Shown: piece after piece, positions 24,925-32,792 of the stretch
How the letters are laid out: each line of letters begins with the position of its first letter
Numbering within the stretch: the stretch's first letter is position 1
Source of the DNA: Clostridia bacterium
Lineage (GTDB): Bacteria; Bacillota; Clostridia; Christensenellales; CAG-314
Direction: 5' to 3'
Assembly: GCA_017407305.1 (NCBI GenBank)
Contig: JAFQWS010000040.1
Location: forward strand, 1-32,792
Length of the DNA stretch: 32,792 nucleotides
The notes under the pieces: generated by a model
What the model was told of the DNA's origin: nothing
The model's input: only the letters and a program-made list of their open reading frames with translations
The model's database searches: none
Program-made: the position numbers and the translations under genes

Positions 24925-26526
24925 ATGAAGGGTATTATCTCAATGCTTGGAATCGTGCCTTCTTTTGAAGAAATTGAAGCTGGTTCACGTGGCATTTTCC
25001 AATTTATGGCAGAGTTTTTTGGCAATTTTTTTGCCAATTTGTGGTCTGCCTTTTCGGGCGTTTTCACAGGTTTGTGGGATGCTCTCAACATCGGTTGGTA
25101 CATAGATCTCATCAACGTTTATGGCGAAACCGTCGGTGGCGCATGGATTTGGGTTGTTGGTATTTTGTGCCTTCTTTGCATCGTTGCACTTTTGGTCGGT
25201 GCCGTTTGGGGCATCGTCATTTTGGTACGCACCATTATTGAACGCAACAAAATTGCAAAGACAAAATACGACCTTGTTCAAGAAGTGCGCGCATTATCTC
25301 GCGAAGTTATGCGTCTCAATTTGGAAAAAGACAAAATTTTGTCCATGAAAGTTTCCCAAATTGGTCTCAACCCCAACGAAATCTCCTCTTTGACAGGAGA
25401 AGACCTCGACACGCTCAACGGCGAAAAAGACAAAGAAGAAGAAAATGGTTCTCGCTACTATCGTTTGACAAAAATCGACGAAGAATTCAAAAATTACGTT
25501 GCTCCAGAATTTGAAACTGACTTTACCCTTCCCGAATTGTGCGAAAGATTCAGAAACTTTGCATGTTCCAAACTCGGCTTGTTCTACGAACCCGGTATCA
25601 TTCGCACCTTTATTGCATCTTTTGGTTCCACACGTGTCATCATTTTGCAAGGTATTTCCGGTACAGGTAAAACATCCTTGCCCTACGCATTTGGTAAGTT
25701 TATTCAAAACGACACACTCATTTGTTCCGTCCAACCTTCTTGGCGTGACAGAAGTGAATTGTTTGGCTACTTCAACGAATTTACCAAACGTTACAACGAA
25801 ACTGATATGTTGGAATATCTTTACAAAGCAACTTATATGGAAGACGTGCACGTCGCCATCATGGACGAGTGCAACATCGCCCGTATCGAATATTATTTTG
25901 CCGAGTTGTTGTCCATTTTGGAAATGCCTTCCCGCGACGAATGGATCATCAACTTGACATCCTCTCAATGGGACACCGACCCTGTTCACATTGTGGAAGG
26001 TCGCTTGCAACTTCCCTCCAACGTCTGGTACGTTGGCACTGCAAACAACGACGACTCCACCTTTGCCATCACAGACAAAGTTTACGACCGTGCAATGCCC
26101 ATTGACATCAACAGCAAGGGTGTTGCCTTTGACGCACCCGACACCGAACCCATGCGCCTTTCAGCAAAGGTTTTGGAACAAAAACTTGACGAAGCAAAAG
26201 TCAAATACGCAGTCAGCCGTGACACACTCAACAAACTTGGTTTGCTTGACGACTACGTCATCGAACACTTCCGTTTGGCATTTGGTAACCGTATCGTAAA
26301 ACAACTCAACGAATTTATTCCTTGCTACGTTGCTTGTGGCGGTACCGAATTGGAAGGTCTTGACTTGGTTTTGACCAAGAAAATTTTCCGCAAATTTGAA
26401 GCAATGAACTTGGCTTACATCCGTGACGAAATTGACGGTCTTTGCGACTATCTCGACGTTTTGTTTGGCCAAGATATGATGAAAGAAAGCAAAGCATATT
26501 TGTTGCACCTTAAGAAATTGATCTAA
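24925..26526 (+). CDS. Membrane-anchored McrB-family AAA+ ATPase
   Basis: This is a 533-residue protein. Residues ~25-65 form an aromatic amphipathic stretch, ~73-105 one or two transmembrane segments (WIWVVGILCLLCIVALLVG), and ~105-150 a coiled coil. The C-terminal half is an AAA+ domain: Walker A GISGTGKT (243-250), a conserved RDRSELFGYFNEF, Walker B VAIMDECN (Asp314, Glu315), a sensor region GTANNDDST (371-379) that aligns with the McrB GTMNTADRS-type segment, and a following DKVYDRA with the expected Arg. McrB proteins are nucleotide-driven hexameric motors that usually team with McrC-type nucleases. A membrane anchor in place of a DNA-recognition domain is unusual. The start has AGGAG seven bases upstream. 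Nucleotide choice (GTP or ATP) cannot be told. Confidence 0.85.
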   Translation: MKGIISMLGIVPSFEEIEAGSRGIFQFMAEFFGNFFANLWSAFSGVFTGLWDALNIGWYIDLINVYGETVGGAWIWVVGILCLLCIVALLVGAVWGIVILVRTIIERNKIAKTKYDLVQEVRALSREVMRLNLEKDKILSMKVSQIGLNPNEISSLTGEDLDTLNGEKDKEEENGSRYYRLTKIDEEFKNYVAPEFETDFTLPELCERFRNFACSKLGLFYEPGIIRTFIASFGSTRVIILQGISGTGKTSLPYAFGKFIQNDTLICSVQPSWRDRSELFGYFNEFTKRYNETDMLEYLYKATYMEDVHVAIMDECNIARIEYYFAELLSILEMPSRDEWIINLTSSQWDTDPVHIVEGRLQLPSNVWYVGTANNDDSTFAITDKVYDRAMPIDINSKGVAFDAPDTEPMRLSAKVLEQKLDEAKVKYAVSRDTLNKLGLLDDYVIEHFRLAFGNRIVKQLNEFIPCYVACGGTELEGLDLVLTKKIFRKFEAMNLAYIRDEIDGLCDYLDVLFGQDMMKESKAYLLHLKKLI

Positions 26527-26527
26527 T

Positions 26528-28006
26528 ATGAAATTTTACAATTTATTTTCTGCATTTGAAGAATTTAAAGGCAAACTCGCCGAAGACAAAGATTTTGTCC
26601 AATTGATTGACGAGTTGAAAATGGCCGATGCCTCTCTTGACCACTGTTCCGGAGCCATCTCAAACAAGGTCATTGATTTGGATTGGGTAGAAACCATTGA
26701 AGACTGCCTTTTGGACATTGATCGTGCCATCAACGAACAAAGACGTTTCATTGAAAACATCGAAGAAGTGGTGGGCATTGAAAAGGCACGTCGAATTACA
26801 AGCGAATCGGTACGTCACTTGGCACAACACACCAATCTCATTTCTAAGGTAGAAGACGACACCGTTACGCCTGAAAAAATTCTCAACATACACCGTGAAG
26901 AAAGTTTCTCCGTTTACGAAAACAGATTTTTGTACACCCTGTGTTCCGATCTTGTTCGCTTTATTGACAAGCGTTTTGAAGCATTGCAAAACGTTACCGA
27001 TTCGGCATCTTTCAACTTCAAAATGCCTCGTACCTTGCGCAAAGGTGGCGAAATTGCAACGGTAGATTTGGAATTTTCCTACGCAAGCGCCCACGCTGAA
27101 GAACAACTTGACCTTCAAACGGACGTCACTCAACTTACCGACTACCAAAGAGTTTTGCGTATTCGCCGAATTGCCACCGACTTTTTGACCACTCCCTTGC
27201 TCAGGGGTTTGCGTGGTTGCGAACCCATCAAGCCTCCGTTGGTAAAAACCAACGTTATGAAGAAAAATATTCACTTCATCAAGGCTGCCGAACTCTATAC
27301 GTACATCAATCAATATTCTCGTCTTGGTTACTCAGTTTATGCCAACGAAGGTCAAGACCTTTTGTCCGGCGAAACCAAGCAAGAGTTGTACAACACAATG
27401 GCTCTTGCCTACTTCATCGTCAAACTTTCTGCCGACGGAACGTTGAAAAAGTCTTTGTATGACGAGCATCTTCGCGAAATTGAACGCAGACGTCGTGCTT
27501 TGGAAGAGGAAGAAATGCTTCGCTCCAACAAACTCAACTACTTGTTGGAACAAGCACGTCAAGAAGAACGCAAAAAATATCTTGACGAAATTGACCGCCT
27601 CAACTCTTTGTTGCGTGGTTTGCAAGAAAAACTCAACTACTACAAGATGAACTACATACGTCAAACGCGTACAGTCAACAAATTGGCGTTGTCCTTGAAA
27701 CGTTTGGCAAAGAAAATGGATAAGGAAATTGACTATCATCAAGATTTGAAACAAAGAGAAATTTCCACCCTCAAAAAGGATTGGGAACATTTTGTTGATC
27801 ACACAAGAAAAATGCGTGACGACCAAGTTGCTCAAATTCAACTTGCTTGTCGTGAACAATTGAAAGAACAACGTGCCAACTACGAAAAGAGTTTGGCAGA
27901 AATTCAAAAAACTCACCAACAAGAAGTTATGCAACTTTCCGCCCAATACCAAAAACAAATTGATGATTTGACTCAACAAATCAAAACGTTGAAATCTAAG
28001 AAATGA
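26528..28006 (+). CDS. DUF2357/McrC-like coiled-coil protein without nuclease domain
   Basis: This 492-residue protein starts one base after the stop of the AAA+ gene, so the two are translated together. The N-terminal half (about 1-300) includes NIHREESFSVYENRFLYTL at ~120-138. This resembles the E-N-R-F region of DUF2357 proteins, partners of McrB-like ATPases that normally end in a PD-(D/E)xK nuclease. Here no such nuclease motif follows. From ~313 to the end the chain is one long charged coiled coil (REIERRRRALEEEE, then many Lys/Glu/Gln heptads). It may couple the motor to another partner, such as the next protein. The family assignment rests on one motif and gene order and is moderate. 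Confidence 0.6.
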   Translation: MKFYNLFSAFEEFKGKLAEDKDFVQLIDELKMADASLDHCSGAISNKVIDLDWVETIEDCLLDIDRAINEQRRFIENIEEVVGIEKARRITSESVRHLAQHTNLISKVEDDTVTPEKILNIHREESFSVYENRFLYTLCSDLVRFIDKRFEALQNVTDSASFNFKMPRTLRKGGEIATVDLEFSYASAHAEEQLDLQTDVTQLTDYQRVLRIRRIATDFLTTPLLRGLRGCEPIKPPLVKTNVMKKNIHFIKAAELYTYINQYSRLGYSVYANEGQDLLSGETKQELYNTMALAYFIVKLSADGTLKKSLYDEHLREIERRRRALEEEEMLRSNKLNYLLEQARQEERKKYLDEIDRLNSLLRGLQEKLNYYKMNYIRQTRTVNKLALSLKRLAKKMDKEIDYHQDLKQREISTLKKDWEHFVDHTRKMRDDQVAQIQLACREQLKEQRANYEKSLAEIQKTHQQEVMQLSAQYQKQIDDLTQQIKTLKSKK

Positions 28007-30429
28007 AAAATTTATTAAACGCCATTGATATTTTCAACAATATACCAGCCCTGATTGCAATTTGCGCAGGACTGGTTCTTTCCGTTGTTGCAGTTGTCGC
28101 AACTCTCGTTATCAAAAAGAAACGTTCCCAAAAGCTTATGGAAACTTTCGATTGGCAAGTGGCTTCCGTTGCCAAACAAGAAATTGTTGAAGAAGAAGAG
28201 GAGATTGAAGAACTTGCCCTTATTCTCAACGACGAAGATGACGAAGAAGACGAATCCAGCGACAAAGTTGCCTACAAACGCAGTTATTTTTCCAAATTGG
28301 TGCAATCCAGCGACGAACTCAAAAGTGAGTACAATCACTTTAAAAACGTTTTGTTGTCTTACGGACGTTCTCGTTCGCGTTTTTCTTGGTATTACGAAAG
28401 CTTTTACGTAAACAAGTTCCAATTTGCTCGTTTGATTTTCCGTGGCAAAACACTTTGTTTGTGCATTGCAATTGACTATGACGTTGTAAAAGACAATTTC
28501 AAAAACCTTGAAAACATGTCTGGGGCTTCTCGTTACAAAGAAACACCCACTTTGATGCGTTTGAAAAATCCCAAAAATTTCCGTAATGCAACCAAGTTGG
28601 TGGAAACGTATATGTCCTTGAACAACGTTGAACAAGGCTCTGTGGAAAGCATTGACTACGTTCCCGCCTATATGACCGACGAAGAATTGTTGGCAAACAA
28701 ATACATCCGTCCTTTGGAAATCACACAAGGCCCCACCCCCAAATCTGCCAAAGAAGAATTGGACGAATTGGACTTGAGTGGCGACATTGAAGACGACGAA
28801 GTGGAAATTTTGGTGGACAACGAAGGCAACGTGGAAGAAATCAAATTCAAACGTTCCATGCAATCTCGCATCATCCAATCCAATGACGTTTGCAAGTTCA
28901 GATACAATGCAATCAAAAACGCCTTCCTTTCCAACAAGGCAATCACTTCCAAATACGATTGGGCATACGAACTTTTCCACTTGGACGGCAAGGAAATTGG
29001 TAAAATCAACGTCAAAAACAATCGTTTGTACGTTTCGTTGCCTTTGCCTGTTCCTACCGAGGACGTATCCTATCCTTACGTTGACAACACCACCAAAAAG
29101 GCTTACAAAAACACACCTTTGACGTTGGTTGTCAAAACAAACAAAACTGCAAGACTCTGTATCAAATTCATCAGACAAATAATTGCCGACAATGGTTTGA
29201 CCAGTCACTTACATAAATTTAAACAAGACTATACCATGCCCTATCAATCCAGCTTGCAATTGGAAAAACAAGGCTTGGTAAAATTCACCGACAAAGACCA
29301 AGAAGAATTGTATCGCACCAAGTGGGACAAAGATCTTCTGGAAAGCAAAATTTTTGCCCAACACGAAAACTACTTTGCCGACTTTGAAAAAGATTTTTCC
29401 ATTGACGTTGAAAAACTTTTGTTGGAAGAAACAAAAGTAAAACGCAGTGTCATGGCAAAACTTATTCAGGCAGATTTGCAAACAAAAGAATACTATCGCA
29501 AACTTGCCGAAAAATTGTTGTCCATAAAAGGCGTAAAAATGCGCACGTCTTGGTCGGTGGTAAAATTTTCTTTGCGTGGCCAAGCAATCGCTTACTTGAC
29601 GCTCAAAGGCAAAAAATTGAAACTTTACTTGGCTTTGCGCCCTGCATCTTTTGACAAAAAGGTCTATCACCACACCAACGCACCAAAAGCAAGACGTTAC
29701 GAAACAACGCCAATGGCAGTTACTGCATCGGGAAAACGTGCTTTTACTCGCGCATTGAAACTTATCGACGTCATGGTGGAAAAGAACGGGTACTCTTGGG
29801 GCAAACCCAAATCGTTGCCCGTTGAACAACTTTTCTATCAATCGGACAGTCAACTTTTGGAAAGTGGACTTGTAAAAGAAGTCAAAGAATCCATTGCAGT
29901 TGCTCAAAGAATTCCTTCCATCGAAGATATTTACGGCCCTCACGTCTATTTGAGAAAATCTTTCTATGCTCGTTTGGTGCAAGAACGTGCCGAAGTCAAA
30001 AAGGCTTACGTCCAACTTGTCGAGCACTTGTCAACTTTTAAGCGCCTCAAATACAAGGCTTTGTGGGGAAGCGAAACTTGGACCTACAAAAAAGACTTGA
30101 TGGCAAAAGCAGTGTTCAAAAACGATCGTTTGGTTGTATTTTTCAACGTTGATCCCAAAAACAAGGCATTGAGAAAATTGCGCACCGAAAACAGAAGCCG
30201 TTACGCAAGTTGCCAAAAGACACCCACGATGATTCGTTTGGACAAGTTGGAAGATATTGCCAACGCAAAAGCAGTGGCAGACGTTGTTTTTGCAGACTTG
30301 CAAAAAGGCGATGTTGTTGCCCACACTCGTTCACTCAAAAAGGTTGGCACAATGCAACTTATTCAACAAGGACAAATTCGTGTGTCCAAGTTGCCCGACT
30401 TCTTGATTGAAAAACTTGAGAAAAAATAA
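28003..30429 (+). CDS. Membrane protein with four copies of an unnamed ~120-residue domain
   Basis: This 808-residue protein overlaps the upstream gene by the bases ATGA, so translation is coupled. One transmembrane helix (about 14-37) is followed by a basic patch and a very acidic stretch (about 52-88). Four diverged repeats start at about residues 91, 282, 479 and 649. Each begins with K-R-S or R-K-S, then x-x-A/S-K/R-L-V/I-Q (for example VKRSVMAKLIQ), has a central S-W or D-W/L-W aromatic pair, a strand such as GKTLCLCIAI or GKKLKLYLAL, and Y-x-x-T-P-x near the end (RYKETPTLM, YKNTPLTL, YETTPMAV, CQKTPTMI). I know no name for this domain. The orientation would leave the repeats in the cytoplasm, next to the ATPase (inference). 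Confidence 0.8.
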   Translation: MKNLLNAIDIFNNIPALIAICAGLVLSVVAVVATLVIKKKRSQKLMETFDWQVASVAKQEIVEEEEEIEELALILNDEDDEEDESSDKVAYKRSYFSKLVQSSDELKSEYNHFKNVLLSYGRSRSRFSWYYESFYVNKFQFARLIFRGKTLCLCIAIDYDVVKDNFKNLENMSGASRYKETPTLMRLKNPKNFRNATKLVETYMSLNNVEQGSVESIDYVPAYMTDEELLANKYIRPLEITQGPTPKSAKEELDELDLSGDIEDDEVEILVDNEGNVEEIKFKRSMQSRIIQSNDVCKFRYNAIKNAFLSNKAITSKYDWAYELFHLDGKEIGKINVKNNRLYVSLPLPVPTEDVSYPYVDNTTKKAYKNTPLTLVVKTNKTARLCIKFIRQIIADNGLTSHLHKFKQDYTMPYQSSLQLEKQGLVKFTDKDQEELYRTKWDKDLLESKIFAQHENYFADFEKDFSIDVEKLLLEETKVKRSVMAKLIQADLQTKEYYRKLAEKLLSIKGVKMRTSWSVVKFSLRGQAIAYLTLKGKKLKLYLALRPASFDKKVYHHTNAPKARRYETTPMAVTASGKRAFTRALKLIDVMVEKNGYSWGKPKSLPVEQLFYQSDSQLLESGLVKEVKESIAVAQRIPSIEDIYGPHVYLRKSFYARLVQERAEVKKAYVQLVEHLSTFKRLKYKALWGSETWTYKKDLMAKAVFKNDRLVVFFNVDPKNKALRKLRTENRSRYASCQKTPTMIRLDKLEDIANAKAVADVVFADLQKGDVVAHTRSLKKVGTMQLIQQGQIRVSKLPDFLIEKLEKK

Positions 30430-30449
30430 AAATATTTTGTAAAATGGTA

Positions 30450-30478
30450 TTGAAAAACACTTTTCACTGTGATATAAT
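30450..30478 (+). promoter_or_regulatory. Strong promoter of the small membrane protein gene
   Basis: TTGAAA (30450-30455) and TATAAT (30473-30478) have the ideal 17-bp spacing. GGGAGG (30494-30499) lies eight bases before the ATG at 30508. Confidence 0.85.
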
Positions 30479-30507
30479 ACCTTTGACTTCTATGGGAGGA
30501 AATATTT

Positions 30508-30837
30508 ATGTTTGATTTGATTCGTAGAGTAGCATTGAGACCTTTCTATTGCGTCGTATGCGTTTTGGCAGGCTTGGCAATTTGGCCCGTATGGCTTGGC
30601 TGGGTAGCATTTGGTTTGATTTGTGGTTTGGTAGTTGGTACGTTCATTGTCACAGCATCCATCCGCAACATTCTTGAATCAGCATTGTGGACAGTTGGTA
30701 TTTTGGCAGTAAGTATCGTTGTCGGCATCTTTGTCGCACCTATTATTGCAATTCACACCGTATTGTTCATTGGCGCAATCGCAGGTGCATTGTGCTGGAT
30801 CTTCTGCTTGATTCCCAAAAAAGAACTTCCCATCTAA
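30508..30837 (+). CDS. Small integral membrane protein of unknown function
   Basis: This 109-residue protein is almost entirely hydrophobic, with three or four transmembrane segments separated by very short loops (RRVALRPF at the start, IPKKELPI at the end). No family motif is recognised. It has its own near-consensus promoter and ribosome binding site and its own terminator, so it is a single-gene unit independent of the ATPase operon in front of it. High expression is likely from these signals. Its position between the ATPase module and the MBG/YDG protein may be accidental. Confidence 0.8.
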   Translation: MFDLIRRVALRPFYCVVCVLAGLAIWPVWLGWVAFGLICGLVVGTFIVTASIRNILESALWTVGILAVSIVVGIFVAPIIAIHTVLFIGAIAGALCWIFCLIPKKELPI

Positions 30838-30911
30838 TGGCGCATGACAATTAAATGGTGCAAAAGGTAAAAAGCGCTTTGCTTTGTTCCTTGTGCTACA
30901 AAAAAGAAATC

Positions 30912-30942
30912 ACACGACCAATTCGTTGGTCGTGTTTTTTTT
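30912..30942 (+). terminator. Intrinsic terminator with UUCG loop
   Basis: A perfect 10-bp stem, ACACGACCAA (30912-30921) with TTGGTCGTGT (30926-30935), closes a TTCG tetraloop and runs into eight Ts. It ends the small membrane protein transcript. Confidence 0.95.
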
Positions 30943-30993
30943 GTATATTTCAGTCGGTTTTCCCAATACTAGTGTCAAAAAGGAGAACCTACT

Positions 30994-32151
30994 ATGGCAA
31001 AAAAATCTACCTCTCAAACTGAAACAATAACCCCCGACAAAATCGTGCAAAAAGACTCGTCCAGCGTTTTGGTCTTTTTTGCTGTTTTGGTGTTGGGCAT
31101 TGTGACGGCACTCGTCATTTTGTTCAACAGCCGACCTACGCAACTCAAACTGACAACGCAAGACCTTGTCAGTGTCGGGCAAAAAGCAACCTTTACCTTG
31201 GAACAGGGTAAATTTGAAATTCAAGATGGCGAAAAGTATTCGTGGTACGTTGACGACCAAAAGCAAGGCGAAGGCATCTTTCAAAAGGGAAAACCTTTGA
31301 CAATTGACCTTGTTGCCAATCGCGAAGGACAAGGCAAATTGACAGTAAAAGGACAAAAGTGGCATGCTACTGCCAATTACGTTGCAACAAAGCCAAACGT
31401 TGTCATTTCTTTGCCCCAAACGCAATGCGTCTATGGCGACAAAATTCCCCAAATGAACTACACCGTCACAGGTTTGCCCAAAGGCAAGACTTTAGACTTT
31501 GACGGAAAAATTGTACCCACCAAAGAAATAAATGGTGCAGGTGTCTATCAACTTGGCTTGGACAAGCAATACGACAAACAAGACTACAACGTGTCCGTCC
31601 AAAATGGAACTTTGTTTGTTGCACCTCGCCCGCTTACTGTTAAACAAGGCAATTTTTCCAAAACGTATGATGGAGGCGACAAAATGTATTGCAATGACGT
31701 TCAGCTGGAAGGTGTCATGGAAGGTGATGACGTCTGCTTAAAAGACGGATGTCTCTATTTTTGTGATAAAAATGCCGGCACAAGCAAAGAGCTTTGCGTT
31801 GACAAGATGCAACTTTCGGGCAAAGATGCCAAAAACTATTGCTTGTCTCAAGAACAAACTGCAAAAGGACGCATTTTAAAAAAGATTATCACGGTTGAAG
31901 ACACCATGGTGGATGACAAGTGGTATGACGGAACAAAAAGTGCAACCATAAATCAAATGGGAACGCTCAACGGCGTTTGCGACGGTGATTTTGTAGGCAT
32001 TGGTTCGTGCAGAGCGCAATACAAAACTCCGTCCACAGGCGCAAATAAAGACGTGCAAATCGACAATGTGTCACTTGTCGGCCGTGACAAAGACAACTAC
32101 CTTGTTTTGCCCTACACAATCAAAGGCAACGTCAACGAGCACAAAGGTTAA
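30994..32151 (+). CDS. Membrane-anchored extracellular MBG/YDG-domain protein
   Basis: This 385-residue protein has a 23-residue cytoplasmic start and one transmembrane helix (about 24-44); everything after should lie outside the cell. A beta domain (about 48-130) is followed by an MBG-type domain with VYGDKIPQ (146-153) and a tail with VAPRPLTV. Two YDG domains follow: KTYDGGDK (Tyr225-Asp226-Gly227) with LSGKDAKNY, and KWYDGTKS (Tyr311-Asp312-Gly313) with LVGRDKDNY. Such domains build stalks of bacterial surface and adhesin proteins. There is no cleavable signal and no LPxTG, so the N-terminal helix is the anchor. AAGGAG (30980-30985) precedes the ATG by eight bases; I found no convincing promoter. 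It could contribute to the same cell surface as the fibre proteins (inference). Confidence 0.82.
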   Translation: MAKKSTSQTETITPDKIVQKDSSSVLVFFAVLVLGIVTALVILFNSRPTQLKLTTQDLVSVGQKATFTLEQGKFEIQDGEKYSWYVDDQKQGEGIFQKGKPLTIDLVANREGQGKLTVKGQKWHATANYVATKPNVVISLPQTQCVYGDKIPQMNYTVTGLPKGKTLDFDGKIVPTKEINGAGVYQLGLDKQYDKQDYNVSVQNGTLFVAPRPLTVKQGNFSKTYDGGDKMYCNDVQLEGVMEGDDVCLKDGCLYFCDKNAGTSKELCVDKMQLSGKDAKNYCLSQEQTAKGRILKKIITVEDTMVDDKWYDGTKSATINQMGTLNGVCDGDFVGIGSCRAQYKTPSTGANKDVQIDNVSLVGRDKDNYLVLPYTIKGNVNEHKG

Positions 32152-32654
32152 TGCAAATTGCATTGTTGTGCTTTCTAAATTTCAATCCAAAGAAATTGCT
32201 ATAAAGCAAATTGGCAAAAGCTTCTGCATTATTTTGTTTCCCCCAAAAAATGCACGCAACCAATATGCCAATTTACAACGAGATTTGCTTTGAATCAACT
32301 ACAACGGGTAACACAAACAACCAAAGGACAAACAATTCGGTGTTGCGCCACACAAAATCAAGGGAACGCAACCAATTCAAAAAGTAAACCAACAAACTCA
32401 AAATCAACGTTTGCTTTGTTTCTTTTGCCTTTGAAGTTGTTATTAAACTTTGTTTTTGTGCACCAAACCCTTTGTTGGTGTGCAAAAAATGGCAACTACA
32501 AAACGATTTATTTGCTTTTTGCAAAACAATGCAACAAAAAAAGCCTTTTCAAATAGTTGAAAAGAATGTGCAAAACGATATATTGGTTAAAACAAACAAA
32601 ATTTAAAAACGAGCCTTGTCCCAATCGAAAGGCACAAAAAAAGCACACCAATTA
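32152..32654. other. AT-rich non-coding stretch
   Basis: About 500 bp without a convincing gene. Overlapping open frames of 80-90 codons exist on both strands (32290-32556 plus, 32273-32524 minus), but they lack ribosome binding sites and family features. The stretch contains one long wobble-containing hairpin, listed separately, and leads into the hairpin array at the right edge. Confidence 0.6.
32453..32488. repeat. 14-bp hairpin with GTGCACCAA / TTGGTG core
   Basis: TTTTTGTGCACCAA (32453-32466) can pair with TTGGTGTGCAAAAA (32475-32488), including two G-U pairs, around an 8-nt loop. The same core, GTGCACCAA then eight bases then TTGGTGT, occurs at 2052-2075. Confidence 0.5.
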
Positions 32655-32792
32655 GCGTGTTATCCTTAACGGAGAACACGCAGCGATATAAATCCCTCGT
32701 GGGATTTGCGATATTCCCTAACGGGAGCGATATTTGCTACGCAAACGATATGCCCTGCGGGGCGTGAAGGGATTTATATCATATCGCACCGA
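32655..32792. repeat. Array of short hairpins spaced by GCGATAT, running off the window
   Basis: A first hairpin (32655-32681) pairs GCGTGTT with AACACGC. Then come four small hairpins separated by GCGATAT or CGATAT: AAATCCC/GGGATTT (32690-32707), TCCC/GGGA (32715-32726), TTTGC/GCAAA (32733-32745) and GCCC/GGGC (32752-32763). The outer sequences GATATAAATCCC (32685-32696) and GGGATTTATATC (32769-32780) are also exact complements, so the whole block can close into one multibranched structure. ATATCGC (32781-32787) is the complement of the spacer. The element continues to, or past, the right edge. I cannot assign it to a named family. Confidence 0.75.

Noticed and set aside
32150..32164. Palindrome AATGCAAATTGCATT at the stop of the MBG/YDG gene
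   Set aside because: Loop too small to fold and no T-tract, so no evidence for a terminator.
32273..32556. Overlapping 80-90-codon frames on both strands near the right end
   Set aside because: No ribosome binding sites, no recognisable family, low-complexity AT-rich sequence.
32655..32792. CRISPR array
   Set aside because: The repeated unit is only 6-7 bases (GCGATAT), and the parts between are self-complementary hairpins of unequal length. This does not fit repeats and spacers of a CRISPR locus, and no cas gene is present.

Overview
The window reads as a low-GC, Gram-positive-type chromosome, most likely a gut Clostridia-like Bacillota genome. Supporting signs are AGGAGG-like ribosome binding sites, TTGACA/TATAAT promoters, SipW-type signal peptidases with many cognate substrates, an ECF-type S component, a B. 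subtilis YdjI/YdjG-like pair and short UUCG-loop terminators. TGA is a stop codon (for example at 21723-21725 and 28004-28006), so this is not a Mollicutes-type code. No rRNA, tRNA, CRISPR array, transposase or integrase was seen. The family-level taxonomy is a guess.

Layout. (1) 1-5858 is ordinary background: the 3' part of an alpha/beta-hydrolase-like gene, a classical Ser/Lys signal peptidase I, a PRC-barrel protein on the minus strand, an SPFH/zinc-ribbon plus TFIIB-ribbon pair, a DUF1858 CxxC protein and an ECF S-component-like protein on the minus strand. (2) 5859-6745 is an AT-rich gap without a convincing gene. It holds a LexA-like inverted repeat, two perfect tandem DnaA boxes and a promoter. 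(3) 6746-20559 is one tightly packed unit: four proteins with SipW-type signal peptides (hydrophobic segment ending in AWF or AWI), a Ser/His signal peptidase of the SipW type, and a 3138-residue secreted protein. That giant combines a SipW-type head, a probable beta-helix and a very long BspA-type leucine-rich-repeat body. Its start codon overlaps the stop of the peptidase gene. (4) 20718-24112 carries three more members of the same secreted family: one apparently membrane-tethered, one with the best ribosome binding site of the group (candidate major subunit), and one with a C-terminal InlB-type repeat. (5) 24203-30429 is a second SipW-type peptidase followed at 20 nt by a membrane-anchored McrB-family AAA+ ATPase, a DUF2357-like coiled-coil protein without a recognisable nuclease, and an 808-residue membrane-anchored protein with four copies of an unnamed ~120-residue domain. 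(6) 30508-32792 holds a small membrane protein, a membrane-anchored MBG/YDG protein, and a terminal non-coding stretch ending in an array of small hairpins separated by GCGATAT.

Working model (inference). Regions 3-5 form a cell-surface fibre or matrix locus of the TasA/SipW kind. Several paralogous fibre subunits share a C-terminal motif (aliphatic-W-x-E-G-x-D), a giant LRR adhesin travels with them, and two dedicated SipW peptidases process them. The most novel part is the McrB-like ATPase module placed in the same operon as the second SipW. It has the AAA+ motor and a McrC/DUF2357-like partner, but membrane anchors and coiled coils where a nuclease would be expected. It could be an envelope machine acting on the fibre system, or a defence-type system beside it. 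The sequence alone does not decide.
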